From contig CALRJY020000034.1 of the NCBI GenBank assembly GCA_943367715.1, positions 1 to 64,000 of the forward strand: a stretch of 64,000 nt of DNA, read 5' to 3'. Under the pieces are notes generated by a model. It saw only the letters and a program-made list of their open reading frames with translations. It was not told the DNA's origin and did not search any database. This DNA is from JAEYXS01 sp943367715. Its GTDB lineage: Bacteria > Verrucomicrobiota > Verrucomicrobiia > Limisphaerales > JAEYXS01. Shown here in pieces: positions 17,411-24,825 of the stretch. The position numbers and the translations under genes are program-made. Each line of letters opens with the position of its first letter. Within the stretch, counting starts at the first letter, position 1.

Positions 17411-18970
17411 GTGAAACACCTTTCCCGTCGCCAGTTTGGCCGTCATCTCCTTTTCACAGGTGCATCCTTGGGATTGATGCCTTCAATCCTTCATGCGCAG
17501 CAGGCTCCCGGGTTCATCCAGGCCAATCGCCCTTTGATCCAGGGTGGCGCGATGAGTGGGGACATCACCGGCAACTCCGCTGTGTTCTGGTCCCGCAGCG
17601 ATCGTCCCTCCACCATGCTGCTGGAGCTCAGCACCACGCCCAAGTTCGAGCAAGGCCGGCGTATTCGCGGACCTGTGGCGCTGGAAGATACCGAGTTTAC
17701 CGCCAAGCTGACGTATGGTGCCCTGCCCCCGGGCCAGACCGTTTTCTACCGGCTCGCTTTCGAGGACCTGGCCGATACCAACGTCATCTCCGAACCGGTG
17801 ACGGGGTTTTTCCGGACACCTTCGGTGGAAAGACGCGACGTGATGTTCGCCTGGTCAGGGGACACGGCGGGACAAGGTTACGGCATCGATGCCAGTCGCG
17901 GCGGCATGCGCACTTATGAAGCCATCCGCAAAATGCAGCCGGATTTTTTCATTCACAGCGGGGACACGATTTATGCGGATAATCCTATCGAGGCGGAATT
18001 GAAGCTGGACGACGGCACCACTTGGAAAAATCTGGTGACACCCGCCAAAAGTAAAGTGGCGGAGACGATTTCGGAATTTCGCGGCAACCACTTCTACAAC
18101 CTGCTTGATGAAAACGTCCGTCGGCTATACAGCGAAGTGCCCACCTATTTCCAATGGGATGATCACGAGGTGCTGAACAACTGGTATCCTGGGCGGCAAA
18201 TGACGGAGGACAAACGCTACACGGTGAAGAGCGCTTCCCTGCTGGCCGCACGTGCGCGCCGCGCCTTCTTTGATTGCCTGCCCATCCGGCCCCATCCGCT
18301 GGAGCGCATCTACCGGAACATTTCTTATGGGCCGAGTTTGGAACTGTTCTTCCTCGATATGCGCACCTATCGCGGGGCGAATTCACTGAATCAACAGACG
18401 GAGATGGACGAGGCTTCCGCTTTCTTGGGCCGTCAGCAATTGGACGAACTCAAGCGTGCGCTCGCGGCTTCCAGGGCCACGTGGAAAATCATCTGCTCGG
18501 ACATGCCGATCAGTCTCCAGTGTCGCGATGGCAAAAACTCTGAAGCGGTGGCCAATGGTGACGGGCCTGCGCTCGGTCGCGAACTGGAGATAGCTGAACT
18601 GCTCCGGTTCATGAAAGAGCGCAAGATTCACAATACGGTCTGGATCACCACGGATGTCCACCATTGCAGCTCCATCTATCACGATCCGGGCAAGGCGGTG
18701 TTCCAGGAGTTTGATCCGTTCTGGGAATTCATCTCTGGGCCTTTGCATGCGGGCACATTTGGGCCTCCGACGGCCGACAATACGTTTGGTCCAGAGACGC
18801 GTTTTCTCGGGATTCCTAAAGGGATGAAGGGAAATCGCCCGCCGTCGGATGGTTACCAGTTCTTTGGCACGATGAAGATCGATGGAAAAACGGAGGAACT
18901 CACCGTCACCCATTGGGATGTGAACGGGAAGAATCTCTGGAACATCACGCTACCGCCGAAGGTGGCTTAG
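17411..18970 (+). CDS. phoD: Alkaline phosphatase D-family phosphodiesterase/phosphatase
   Basis: PhoD-type enzymes are Ca/Fe-dependent, Tat-exported phosphomonoesterases/phosphodiesterases. The GTG start at 17411 (VKHLSRRQF) is preferred because it places the twin-arginine motif SRRQFGRHLLF immediately at the N-terminus, before a hydrophobic stretch ending in LHAQ; another GTG lies at 17390. The protein is about 519 residues. The metallophosphatase core shows FAWSGDTAGQGYG, HSGDTIYADNP, WDDHEVLNNW and ITTDVHH in order, supplying the metal ligands. This suggests phosphate scavenging from phosphodiesters. No pho box could be called. Confidence 0.88.
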   Translation: MKHLSRRQFGRHLLFTGASLGLMPSILHAQQAPGFIQANRPLIQGGAMSGDITGNSAVFWSRSDRPSTMLLELSTTPKFEQGRRIRGPVALEDTEFTAKLTYGALPPGQTVFYRLAFEDLADTNVISEPVTGFFRTPSVERRDVMFAWSGDTAGQGYGIDASRGGMRTYEAIRKMQPDFFIHSGDTIYADNPIEAELKLDDGTTWKNLVTPAKSKVAETISEFRGNHFYNLLDENVRRLYSEVPTYFQWDDHEVLNNWYPGRQMTEDKRYTVKSASLLAARARRAFFDCLPIRPHPLERIYRNISYGPSLELFFLDMRTYRGANSLNQQTEMDEASAFLGRQQLDELKRALAASRATWKIICSDMPISLQCRDGKNSEAVANGDGPALGRELEIAELLRFMKERKIHNTVWITTDVHHCSSIYHDPGKAVFQEFDPFWEFISGPLHAGTFGPPTADNTFGPETRFLGIPKGMKGNRPPSDGYQFFGTMKIDGKTEELTVTHWDVNGKNLWNITLPPKVA

Positions 18971-19145
18971 AGCGGTTTTAGAAATTATGTAGCGGTGCGG
19001 GTTAAGAGGGAGAGAGCGGTCTTTTTGGGTTGTGGCATCGTTTCGGCTCAGTCACAGGGTCATTGGAACCTGCTCCTTCGCCAAAGCCTCGCCACAACCC
19101 AAAAATCCTCGCTCCACACCGCTACATAATTTCTAAAAACGCTCT
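18969..19145. repeat. Long imperfect inverted repeat between convergent phoD and fcl
   Basis: Outer arms 18969-19000 and 19114-19145 are 30/32 identical as inverted repeats, with shared core TTAGAAATTATGTAGCGGTG. A second arm pair, around TTTTTGGGTTGTGGC, lies at about 19021-19036 and 19091-19105. The left arm begins inside the phoD stop codon. Together the arms could fold a hairpin-like structure of ~177 nt, either as a bidirectional transcription terminator for the two convergent genes or as a MITE-like insertion. Confidence 0.85.
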
Positions 19146-19159
19146 AACGAGCGCCGCTC

Positions 19160-20101
19160 TTACTTCGACGCCAGCTTCTTCAGGTAATCCTGATAGGCGA
19201 GCCCCACGCCTTCCACCATCTGGATGGTCGGTTTCCAGCCCATGTCGAAGAGGCGGGTGCCATCCATCAATTTGCGCGGCATGCCGTCGGGCTTGGTGGT
19301 GTCCCACATGATTTGCCCTTGATAGCCCACGACCTTCGCCACCAGTTCCGTCAATTGCTTGATGGTGATCTCGATGCCGGAGCCCACGTTGATGAACTGC
19401 TCTTCCGAATAATTTTCCATGAGGAAGACACAGGCATTGCCCAGGTCGTCGGAATAAAGAAATTCACGCAAGGGCGTGCCGGAACCCCAACAGGTGACCG
19501 TTTCCGTCTGGTTCACCTTGGCTTCATGGAAACGGCGGAGCAGTGCGGGCAGGACGTGGGATTTGTCCGGGTCGTAATTGTCATTCGGGCCGTACAGGTT
19601 TGTCGGCATCACGCTGATGAAGTTGCAACCGTACTGCCGCCGGTAAGCCGCGCACATCTTCAGCCCGGCAATCTTCGCGATGGCATACCATTCATTGGTC
19701 GGCTCGAGCGGTCCGGTCAGCAGATGCTCTTCCTTCATCGGCTGCGGAGCATGCTTGGGATAGATGCAGGAACTGCCGAGGAACAGCAGCTTCTTCACGC
19801 CCGCCTTATAAGCGCCATGGATGAGGTTGTTCTGGATCTGGAGATTCTCGTAGAGGAACCACGCCGGGTACTCGCTGTTGAACTTGATGCCGCCAACCCG
19901 CGCCGCGGCGATGAAAACATACTCGGGCTTTTCCTGTTCGTAGAAGTGCGTGACCGCCGCCGTGTCCATCAAGTCCAGCTCCGCATGAGAGCGCCCAATG
20001 ATATTGGTGAAGCCTTGCCGTTCCAACTCTCGCCAGATGGCGCTACCGGCCAGCCCACGATGTCCCGCCACGTAAATCCGGGCGTCTTTGGCAATCTTCA
20101 T
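19160..20101 (-). CDS. fcl: GDP-L-fucose synthase
   Basis: This NADPH-dependent short-chain epimerase-reductase makes GDP-L-fucose from GDP-4-keto-6-deoxymannose. The 313-residue length is typical. The nucleotide-binding motif is YVAGHRGLAGSAI (residues 10-22). The active-site set comprises FLGSSCIYP and YAIAKIAGLKMC, with the Tyr-xxx-Lys catalytic pair. The companion gmd (GDP-mannose dehydratase) gene is not in the window. Fucose would go into surface polysaccharide. Converges with phoD across the inverted repeat and is followed upstream by trpS on the same strand, 22 bases away. Confidence 0.93.
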   Translation of the reverse strand: MKIAKDARIYVAGHRGLAGSAIWRELERQGFTNIIGRSHAELDLMDTAAVTHFYEQEKPEYVFIAAARVGGIKFNSEYPAWFLYENLQIQNNLIHGAYKAGVKKLLFLGSSCIYPKHAPQPMKEEHLLTGPLEPTNEWYAIAKIAGLKMCAAYRRQYGCNFISVMPTNLYGPNDNYDPDKSHVLPALLRRFHEAKVNQTETVTCWGSGTPLREFLYSDDLGNACVFLMENYSEEQFINVGSGIEITIKQLTELVAKVVGYQGQIMWDTTKPDGMPRKLMDGTRLFDMGWKPTIQMVEGVGLAYQDYLKKLASK

Positions 20102-20123
20102 AATACTGCGCGAAACTTTAATG

Positions 20124-21104
20124 CTAGTTCAAACCGCACGCCAGCTTGGCCTTCGCCAGCACTTTCACTGCGGTGGCCTTGGCTTTTTCCGCACCTTCTT
20201 TCAGGACCTGTTCCACGTAATCGGGATTGGCGGCGAGCTCGGCACGCTTGGTCCGAGCGGTGGCGAAGTAATTCCAGTAGTGCTCGAACAGGCCCTTCTT
20301 CAGATCGCCGTAGCCCATGCCACCGGCGCGCAGGCGGTCTTCGTAATCCTTGGCCACGTCAGCGGGAGCCACGTGCTTGAGCAATTGGATGGCGAGGTTC
20401 TTGTCCGCATCCGGCTTCGGCTCTTGCGGGGTGCGGCTGTCCATCACGATGCCCATGATGCGCTTCTTCGTGGCTTTCTCTTCACCAAAGATCTCGATGG
20501 TGTTCCCGTAGCTCTTGCTCATCTTGTTACCATCCAGGCCCGGAACGAGCGCCACGTCCTCACGAATGCGTGGTTCCGGCACGATGAAGGTCTCGCCGTA
20601 TTGATGATTGAACTTGATGGCGATATCCCGCGTGACTTCCAAGTGTTGCTTCTGGTCCTTACCCACGGGGACGATGTTGGAATCGAACAGGAGAATATCC
20701 GCAGCCATCAGCACGGGATACGCGAACAGGCCGTGGTTCACGGCACCGGCGTCACCATCGGCCAGCTTGGCGATCTTGTCCTTGTAGCTATGGCAGCGTT
20801 CCAGCAGGCCCATGGGAGTGACCGTGGAGAGCAACCACGCGAGCTCTGCCACTTCCGGCACATCGGATTGCCGCCAGAAGACGCATTTTTTCGGGTCCAA
20901 GCCGCAGGCCATGAAATCCAGCGCCACATCCAGGGTGTATTGACGGCGTTTGGCGGCGTCCGTCAGGGAGGTCATGGAGTGGTAGTTCGCGATGAAATAA
21001 TACGCCTCGCCCTGATCTTGCAGTTCGATGGCCGGGCGCATGGCCCCAAAGTAATTCCCGAGGTGCAGCGCGCCCGAAGGCTGGATACCCGTCAAAATTC
21101 GCAT
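20124..21104 (-). CDS. trpS: Tryptophanyl-tRNA synthetase
   Basis: A class Ic aminoacyl-tRNA synthetase that charges tRNA-Trp. The start at 21104 (MRILTGIQPSGALHLGNYF) is chosen over an upstream ATG because it begins with the conserved TGIQPSG segment; the result is 326 residues, the normal bacterial size. The HIGH-type motif is PSGALHLGN and the KMSKS motif is present as DGNKMSKSYGN. The gene lies 22 bases upstream of fcl on the same strand and may be co-transcribed with it. Confidence 0.96.
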   Translation of the reverse strand: MRILTGIQPSGALHLGNYFGAMRPAIELQDQGEAYYFIANYHSMTSLTDAAKRRQYTLDVALDFMACGLDPKKCVFWRQSDVPEVAELAWLLSTVTPMGLLERCHSYKDKIAKLADGDAGAVNHGLFAYPVLMAADILLFDSNIVPVGKDQKQHLEVTRDIAIKFNHQYGETFIVPEPRIREDVALVPGLDGNKMSKSYGNTIEIFGEEKATKKRIMGIVMDSRTPQEPKPDADKNLAIQLLKHVAPADVAKDYEDRLRAGGMGYGDLKKGLFEHYWNYFATARTKRAELAANPDYVEQVLKEGAEKAKATAVKVLAKAKLACGLN

Positions 21105-21224
21105 GGGGCGCAGACTAGCAACCGGCTGCGCGGCGTTCAAAGGGTTTTCCGTGGTTTGAAAGGCACATGGTGCATCCCGGCAGTGCCTCTAAAAGAGCGA
21201 GTTAATGGCGAGCACCCCTCACCC

Positions 21225-21596
21225 CTAGCTCCCTCCCCTCCGTGGGGTGACTCTGACTGCATATCCCATCCGTGTGTCGGTGGTGGCGACGCGGGTGCCC
21301 CATTCACCGGGCGCGGAGACTGGCAATCGGATGAAAAGCTGCGCGCCAGTGGGCGCAGTGGCAATCAAAGAAAGTGTAGAACCATCGTTGCTCACCTCAA
21401 TCCGATGCTCGCCTGCATCTTTGTGGTCGGAGAGAACGAGGAAAGCGGGATCGTCAAAAAACTCGGGATTCGTCGGAAGTGCCATGAACACACAATCGCC
21501 CTCCCACTTACCAACGCTAGAAATGAAGTCGGCGGGCAATCCGGCTGGCAGAAAAAAGCCGAGGTGCTGCTGGTCAAGATTTTGGAGTGGTATCAT
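21225..21596 (-). CDS. Hypothetical protein, possible cassette gene
   Basis: Start 21596 is chosen because the frame upstream of it runs antisense-like through the next gene, whose own coding is convincing. The 123-residue protein is acidic, with hydrophobic beta-like segments (CVFMALPTNPEFFDDPAF, AFLVLSDHK) and no signal peptide. I do not recognise a family. The minus-strand sequence GTTGGGC (21613-21619), which fits an integron core site, sits 16 bases before the start. The gene may thus be an old cassette gene. It is the last gene of the small-gene run. Confidence 0.55.
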   Translation of the reverse strand: MIPLQNLDQQHLGFFLPAGLPADFISSVGKWEGDCVFMALPTNPEFFDDPAFLVLSDHKDAGEHRIEVSNDGSTLSLIATAPTGAQLFIRLPVSAPGEWGTRVATTDTRMGYAVRVTPRRGGS

Positions 21597-21651
21597 GACG
21601 AACGGTAGAAACGCCCAACGCCCAAAATCAGCACATGGTTTGGGAAGCGTC

Positions 21652-22131
21652 TCACGGTTTATGCTCCGTAATTTTGAAGCGCAGCTCGAAAGCATTCGGA
21701 GGGACGTTCGTGGAGCGGTCGTGCTTCTTGAGGTCGTGCATGAAGGTCCACATCGCATCGGACTTCTCGGTGTAGTCTGGTCGCTGCCATTTCGTCCAAT
21801 CGGCAGGCTTGGGCGTGCTGGGAATGGTGAGACGGAAAACTTGCGAAGGCTGTCCGGCAACCGTCACGATCATCGCCCGCCTGGTGTGGCCTTCGAAGAT
21901 GAGGCACGAGTCCGCGAAAACCACGAAGTCGCCCTCCTCCCGGCGCTTGGTCAGGCGCAAGCGGGTGCCCGACGCGTCCTCCTCGGTGACGAGTTCAAAG
22001 CTGGTCAGCGGGTCAAACTTCAGCGTCTTCGGCGCACGCAGCTCGTAGAGGAACTTGGCCGTGTCATCCGCCAGTGCGGCGGATGTGCACAGCGCGAGCA
22101 GGGCGATGTGGATGAGGGGTTTAAGTTTCAT
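21652..22131 (-). CDS. Secreted hypothetical protein, possible cassette gene
   Basis: A 159-residue protein with a Sec signal peptide (MKLKPLIHIALLALC...ALA/DD) and a beta-rich mature part (Arg/Lys/Asp, few Cys). No known motif. It would be exported to the periplasm or beyond. It is on the same strand as the cassette-like small genes. Upstream of its ATG, 11 bases away, the minus strand reads GTTAGTC (22143-22149), one base off the integron core consensus. This could be a worn recombination site. Function unknown. Confidence 0.6.
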   Translation of the reverse strand: MKLKPLIHIALLALCTSAALADDTAKFLYELRAPKTLKFDPLTSFELVTEEDASGTRLRLTKRREEGDFVVFADSCLIFEGHTRRAMIVTVAGQPSQVFRLTIPSTPKPADWTKWQRPDYTEKSDAMWTFMHDLKKHDRSTNVPPNAFELRFKITEHKP

Positions 22132-22167
22132 GGTGTAAGATGGACTAACGTCGGCTGGAACGAGTGA

Positions 22168-22530
22168 TTAAGCGTCATACCCGCTGGCCCCAAGAAATGC
22201 CCTGACGTCCTCATGATCTTGGCAGAGGTCTATGGCGTAGTTGCCGTAACGGTCACGCGGGTTTGCGGCGCCAAGTGAAACCAGTGCCTCTATAGCCGAC
22301 AACTTGCCGAACATTGCTGCATAATGCAGGGGAGTATTGTCATCCTCGCCTGGCTTGTTGATATCGGCTCCGTTTGCAACCAAAACACGAATGGCTTCGG
22401 CCCCACCCCACTTGGCCCAGATGTGCAAAGCTGTTTCCCCGCCAAACCGTTCTGTATGAACTGATGTCACCGCCGCACCGTTGAAAAGAGCGGAACGGTC
22501 AACCTCAGAAAGCGCTTCTTCGAGAGTCAT
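22168..22530 (-). CDS. Ankyrin-repeat protein (cassette gene)
   Basis: A 120-residue cytosolic protein with about three ankyrin repeats; visible helix-turn segments include ALHIWAKWGGAEAIRVLVAN, TPLHYAAMFGKLSAIEALV and the pattern GADINKPGEDDNTPLHYAA. Ankyrin repeats mediate protein-protein contact; there is no catalytic domain, so it is likely an adaptor or immunity-like factor. Its ATG lies 5 bases after the attC-type core GTTAGGC, with no room for an own promoter, typical of an integron cassette gene. The stop TAA lies in GCTTAAT, similar to an attC start. Confidence 0.8.
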   Translation of the reverse strand: MTLEEALSEVDRSALFNGAAVTSVHTERFGGETALHIWAKWGGAEAIRVLVANGADINKPGEDDNTPLHYAAMFGKLSAIEALVSLGAANPRDRYGNYAIDLCQDHEDVRAFLGASGYDA

Positions 22531-22535
22531 ATGAT

Positions 22536-22724
22536 GCCTAACGACCCAAGCTCAGCGACCGCCACCGGAAACGCCCGTGCGGCTGCAACAAGCGCGGGCA
22601 AATTATCCCAACCGTCCAACTGCCCAGCGGAGCGGCGGTTCGCTTCCGCCTTCGCTCCGTGCTACGGCGCGACACGTCTGCCTCCGCCCAGCTTTGGCAA
22701 GACACGGCAGCGCTCTGGTTAAGC
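22536..22724 (-). repeat. attC-like recombination site 1 (189 bp)
   Basis: On the minus strand the element opens with GCTTAAC (22718-22724; inverse core RYYYAAC, containing the TAA stop of the upstream gene) and ends with CTGAGCTTGGGTCGTTAGGC, whose last seven bases (22536-22542) are the core GTTRRRY. The interior arm GCGCTGCCGTGTCTTGCC is shared with site 2. It is longer than most attC sites, with a GC-rich imperfect-hairpin centre. Confidence 0.85.
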
Positions 22725-22973
22725 GACATTCTCTGCTCGAGAAACAAAAAATAAATCTTCATCAGCTTCGGGTAAAAATATCCGTGCTCCTGCATCTTGG
22801 AGAAGGAGAAATCCTGAGCCGTTCTCTTTTCGCCACCAATCTCTACTCTCCTGACTCTCGTCATCTGGCCACTCATCCCGGTCTATGACAAAAATCACAG
22901 TCGCAGGACATCCACAGAACTGGACGCGATCTCCCATGTGAATCTCCTCGCCGCTGTAATACCGCTGATCCAT
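22719..22973 (-). CDS. Small hypothetical cassette protein
   Basis: An 84-residue acidic protein with the N-terminal segment MDQRYYSGEEIHMGDRVQF, then CGCPATVIFVIDRDEWPDD and a C-terminal EADEDLFFVSR. It recalls a recurring family of small bacterial proteins with an RYYSGE...GDRV...ViDrdE layout that is frequent among integron cassettes and of unknown function; this recollection is not verified. The gene lies between two attC-like sites. Its start is 17 bases after the GTTAGGC core and its stop codon lies in the next site. It has no promoter of its own in view. Confidence 0.7.
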   Translation of the reverse strand: MDQRYYSGEEIHMGDRVQFCGCPATVIFVIDRDEWPDDESQESRDWWRKENGSGFLLLQDAGARIFLPEADEDLFFVSRAENVA

Positions 22974-22990
22974 TTGGTGCGTGTGCTATC

Positions 22991-23113
22991 GCCTAACGAC
23001 CCAAGCTCAGTGACCCGGCCCGCGAGACGCTTCGATTGCAACAGTGATGCGATGGCCGGGTTCGTTTCTGCCTTCGCCCGGCTTCGGCAAGACACGGCAG
23101 CGCATGGTTAGGC
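22991..23113 (-). repeat. attC-like recombination site 2 (123 bp)
   Basis: On the minus strand it starts GCCTAAC (23107-23113), includes the shared arm GCGCTGCCGTGTCTTGCC, and ends CTGAGCTTGGGTCGTTAGGC with core GTTAGGC at 22991-22997. The stop codon of the gene at 23108-23404 is the TAA of GCCTAAC. Length is close to that of long attC sites such as VCRs (about 124 bp). The terminal 7-mers are perfect inverses. Confidence 0.9.
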
Positions 23114-23404
23114 ATTGTGGACATCAGACTGCACGACATAAGTGTGATACTGCGGATCATACCTCGCTCCCTCCAACCACAGCCAAGTATTCTTACAATG
23201 GCCACCAAGGGCGTGCATCGTGACTTGTTCCGTCCCTCCCGCGACACGCTGCAACCACTCCAACTCCTCGTCAAAAGGGCCAGCCCCATCGTCGTAAGGC
23301 AGCTTCTCAATATGAATGCGTAATGCCGCCTCGGGGCCGGTAGCAATGTGCTGTTTCACATGGAAGCTGTCTCTGATGAGTGTGATGCAAGTGAAGGCTG
23401 GCAT
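23108..23404 (-). CDS. Small hypothetical cassette protein
   Basis: A 98-residue cytosolic protein: MPAFTCITLIRDSFHVKQHI, then an acidic middle (DDGAGPFDEELEWLQRV) and a C-terminal GARYDPQYHTYVV. No signal peptide, helix or known motif. It is the most upstream gene of the cassette run: GTTAGGC sits 10 bases before its ATG (23415-23421) and its stop codon lies in the inverse core of site 2. Function unknown. Could be a cassette gene of unknown role, like most. Confidence 0.7.
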   Translation of the reverse strand: MPAFTCITLIRDSFHVKQHIATGPEAALRIHIEKLPYDDGAGPFDEELEWLQRVAGGTEQVTMHALGGHCKNTWLWLEGARYDPQYHTYVVQSDVHNA

Positions 23405-23414
23405 GGGTGACGAT

Positions 23415-23443
23415 GCCTAACTGTTAAGTGAGCTGCGAAATTG
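23415..23443 (-). repeat. Partial attC-like end upstream of cassette run
   Basis: The minus strand reads GCAGCTCACTTAACAGTTAGGC-like sequence ending in core GTTAGGC (23415-23421). This resembles the right arm of an attC site, with a matching left arm not found. It would be the remnant of the site to which the first cassette was joined. Confidence 0.6.
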
Positions 23444-23559
23444 TGGTTTGATGGCTCATTTAATGGTTGTAGGAAAGGCGGGAATGATTGTCGAGCAGGG
23501 AGTGGCGCGGGACGCAGCGGAAAGGAGCAGTTGGGGTGTTTTGGGGCAAAAGATCTTTC

Positions 23560-23638
23560 GTCCCTGAGGGGACTTTTCTTTCTGCATCTTGCGCCCCCGC
23601 GATAAATCGCGGGGCTATTTTCTTTCGCCCTGGCGGGC
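23560..23638 (-). repeat. Three-hairpin dispersed element, copy A
   Basis: Three short hairpins in a row: GTCCCTGAGGGGAC (23560-23573), CCCCGCGATAAATCGCGGGG (23595-23614) and a GCCC/GGGC hairpin near 23627-23638. Read on the minus strand it has a xCCC..GGGxCGAAAGA arm, AATAGCCC followed by a stem, and a second xCCC..GGGACGAAAGA arm. The same order occurs on the plus strand at 57.91-57.99 kb, so it is a dispersed module. Confidence 0.65.
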
Positions 23639-23773
23639 TGGAATGGCTTGTGGAAATGCGAGTTACGCAAGCGGTGAATTTTGTATGTTCTTATGGAACA
23701 AATGGTTGGGTTTACACTGCAAATTTTAGCGAAAAGTGATGGTTTTATTGAGTGGTTTGTGGGATAAGTTTAG

Positions 23774-24650
23774 GTGCTGGCAGCTCGCTGCTGGTAAAGG
23801 ACGGGTGAACGGTGGTTGTGCTCTTTCGGAGCGCTAGACAGCCACTGGAGAATCCCAAAGTCATTAAGCATGATAGTGCATTGCATTGTTATGTCCTGCG
23901 TTGGCGGGGAGGTGACGAGTCCTTATGGAGCCATCAGGGCCGAGACGGGCTGGGAAGAGGGGCAACACCCTCATCCTCAATCCTTCTCCCGGTCGAAGTT
24001 CGACTTCCGCCGGGGAGAAGGAAGGTAAAAAGCCGGACTCTTGGCCGTCAGGATATGTGGGTGTATCGGGCGTATGGATCAGGGTCCGTAAGCCGGAGGG
24101 GGAACGGGACGTCGGTTGGCGTAGGATTTTATGACCAACCGGGGAATCTCTAGGTCGAAGTTCGACTGCCGTACCCACTGCGGAACCGGCCTGGCCTTGG
24201 ACTTACGCTGAATCTGAAGTCCCAATCGTAGGGAGGGAGGAAACGATACCGCACAGGGGTCGGATGGTTCCATTGTTCTTTGAAATAATTCCCTAAAGGG
24301 AATGCAGGTCGAAGTTCGACCTCCTTGTGGGGAGGAGAAGGCGTTGGGCGTTTTTAACACGCTTGGCGCGCTCAACCCTCACCCCAGCCCTCTCCCTATT
24401 GAAGGGAGAGGGAGGAGAGGCGTCGTGCTTCGGTGATGGTGGGGCGTGGTTATCGTGGTGCCTTGGCGAAAAGGGTCTGGGCTCGACGGAGTCTCGCCCT
24501 ACCGTGCAGCATTCTTTTGTGGAGTGGCTGGCGAGGGTTTGGTCCGGTGAGGGTGGACTGGTTGCTACAGTACCGCAGGACAGGAGGCAATCGTGTAGGA
24601 AACATAAAACGGATCAGATGGGAAGGCGCGCTTCAAGGGAGTGATTGCAT
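23774..24650 (+). repeat. Dispersed ~0.85 kb repeat, copy A
   Basis: Three blocks match the reverse complement of the region 55575-56382 in the same order. Examples are GCAGCTCGCTGCTGGTAAAG at about 23780, GTATCGGGCGTATGGATCAG near 24064, GGGGTCGGATGGTTCCATTG near 24258, and the stretch around GGTTGCTACAGTACCGCAGG at about 24560. The copies differ by many substitutions and indels, including three copies of a palindrome found only here. No open frame is shared, so it is non-coding. Origin unknown; it could be a decayed mobile element. Confidence 0.85.
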
Positions 24651-24763
24651 CACGGGCAGTAGTTGCACTACGGGCTTAATAATTAAGCTCAAGCCGGTTG
24701 CACTGGCGGGCCTATATGGGAATGGGACGTATGGGACCGATAGGACTAATAGGGTGAGCGGGG

Positions 24764-24801
24764 AAAAGAAAAAACCGCGTCCAGTTTTCCTGGACGCGGT
24801 T
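24764..24801 (-). terminator. Rho-independent terminator of dehydrogenase gene
   Basis: Perfect 12-bp stem AACCGCGTCCAG / CTGGACGCGGTT with loop TTTTC on the plus strand (24773-24801). On the minus strand it is followed by TTTTTTCTTTT, the U-tract expected for the gene ending at 24826. Confidence 0.9.
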
Positions 24802-24825
24802 GGTGGAAAGGCGGTTCGCGGTGTC

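Larger units (their letters stand above)
23405..24825. other. Long non-coding stretch composed of repeats
   Basis: About 1.4 kb without a convincing gene. It holds the end of the cassette run, a three-hairpin element (23560-23638), an ~0.88 kb copy of a dispersed repeat (23774-24650), a C/G-rich tract near 24.38 kb resembling those at 1-150 and 21.2 kb, ATAGG/TATGGGAC-type degenerate short repeats near 24.71-24.76 kb, and the terminator of the dehydrogenase gene. Open frames here are shadow. Confidence 0.75.

Noticed and set aside
20088..21608. 506-codon plus-strand frame over trpS
   Set aside because: Antisense of trpS, which has both HIGH- and KMSKS-type motifs.
23774..24650. Insertion sequence or transposon remnant
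   Set aside because: No transposase-like frame, terminal inverted repeats or target duplication could be shown; kept as a repeat of unknown nature.
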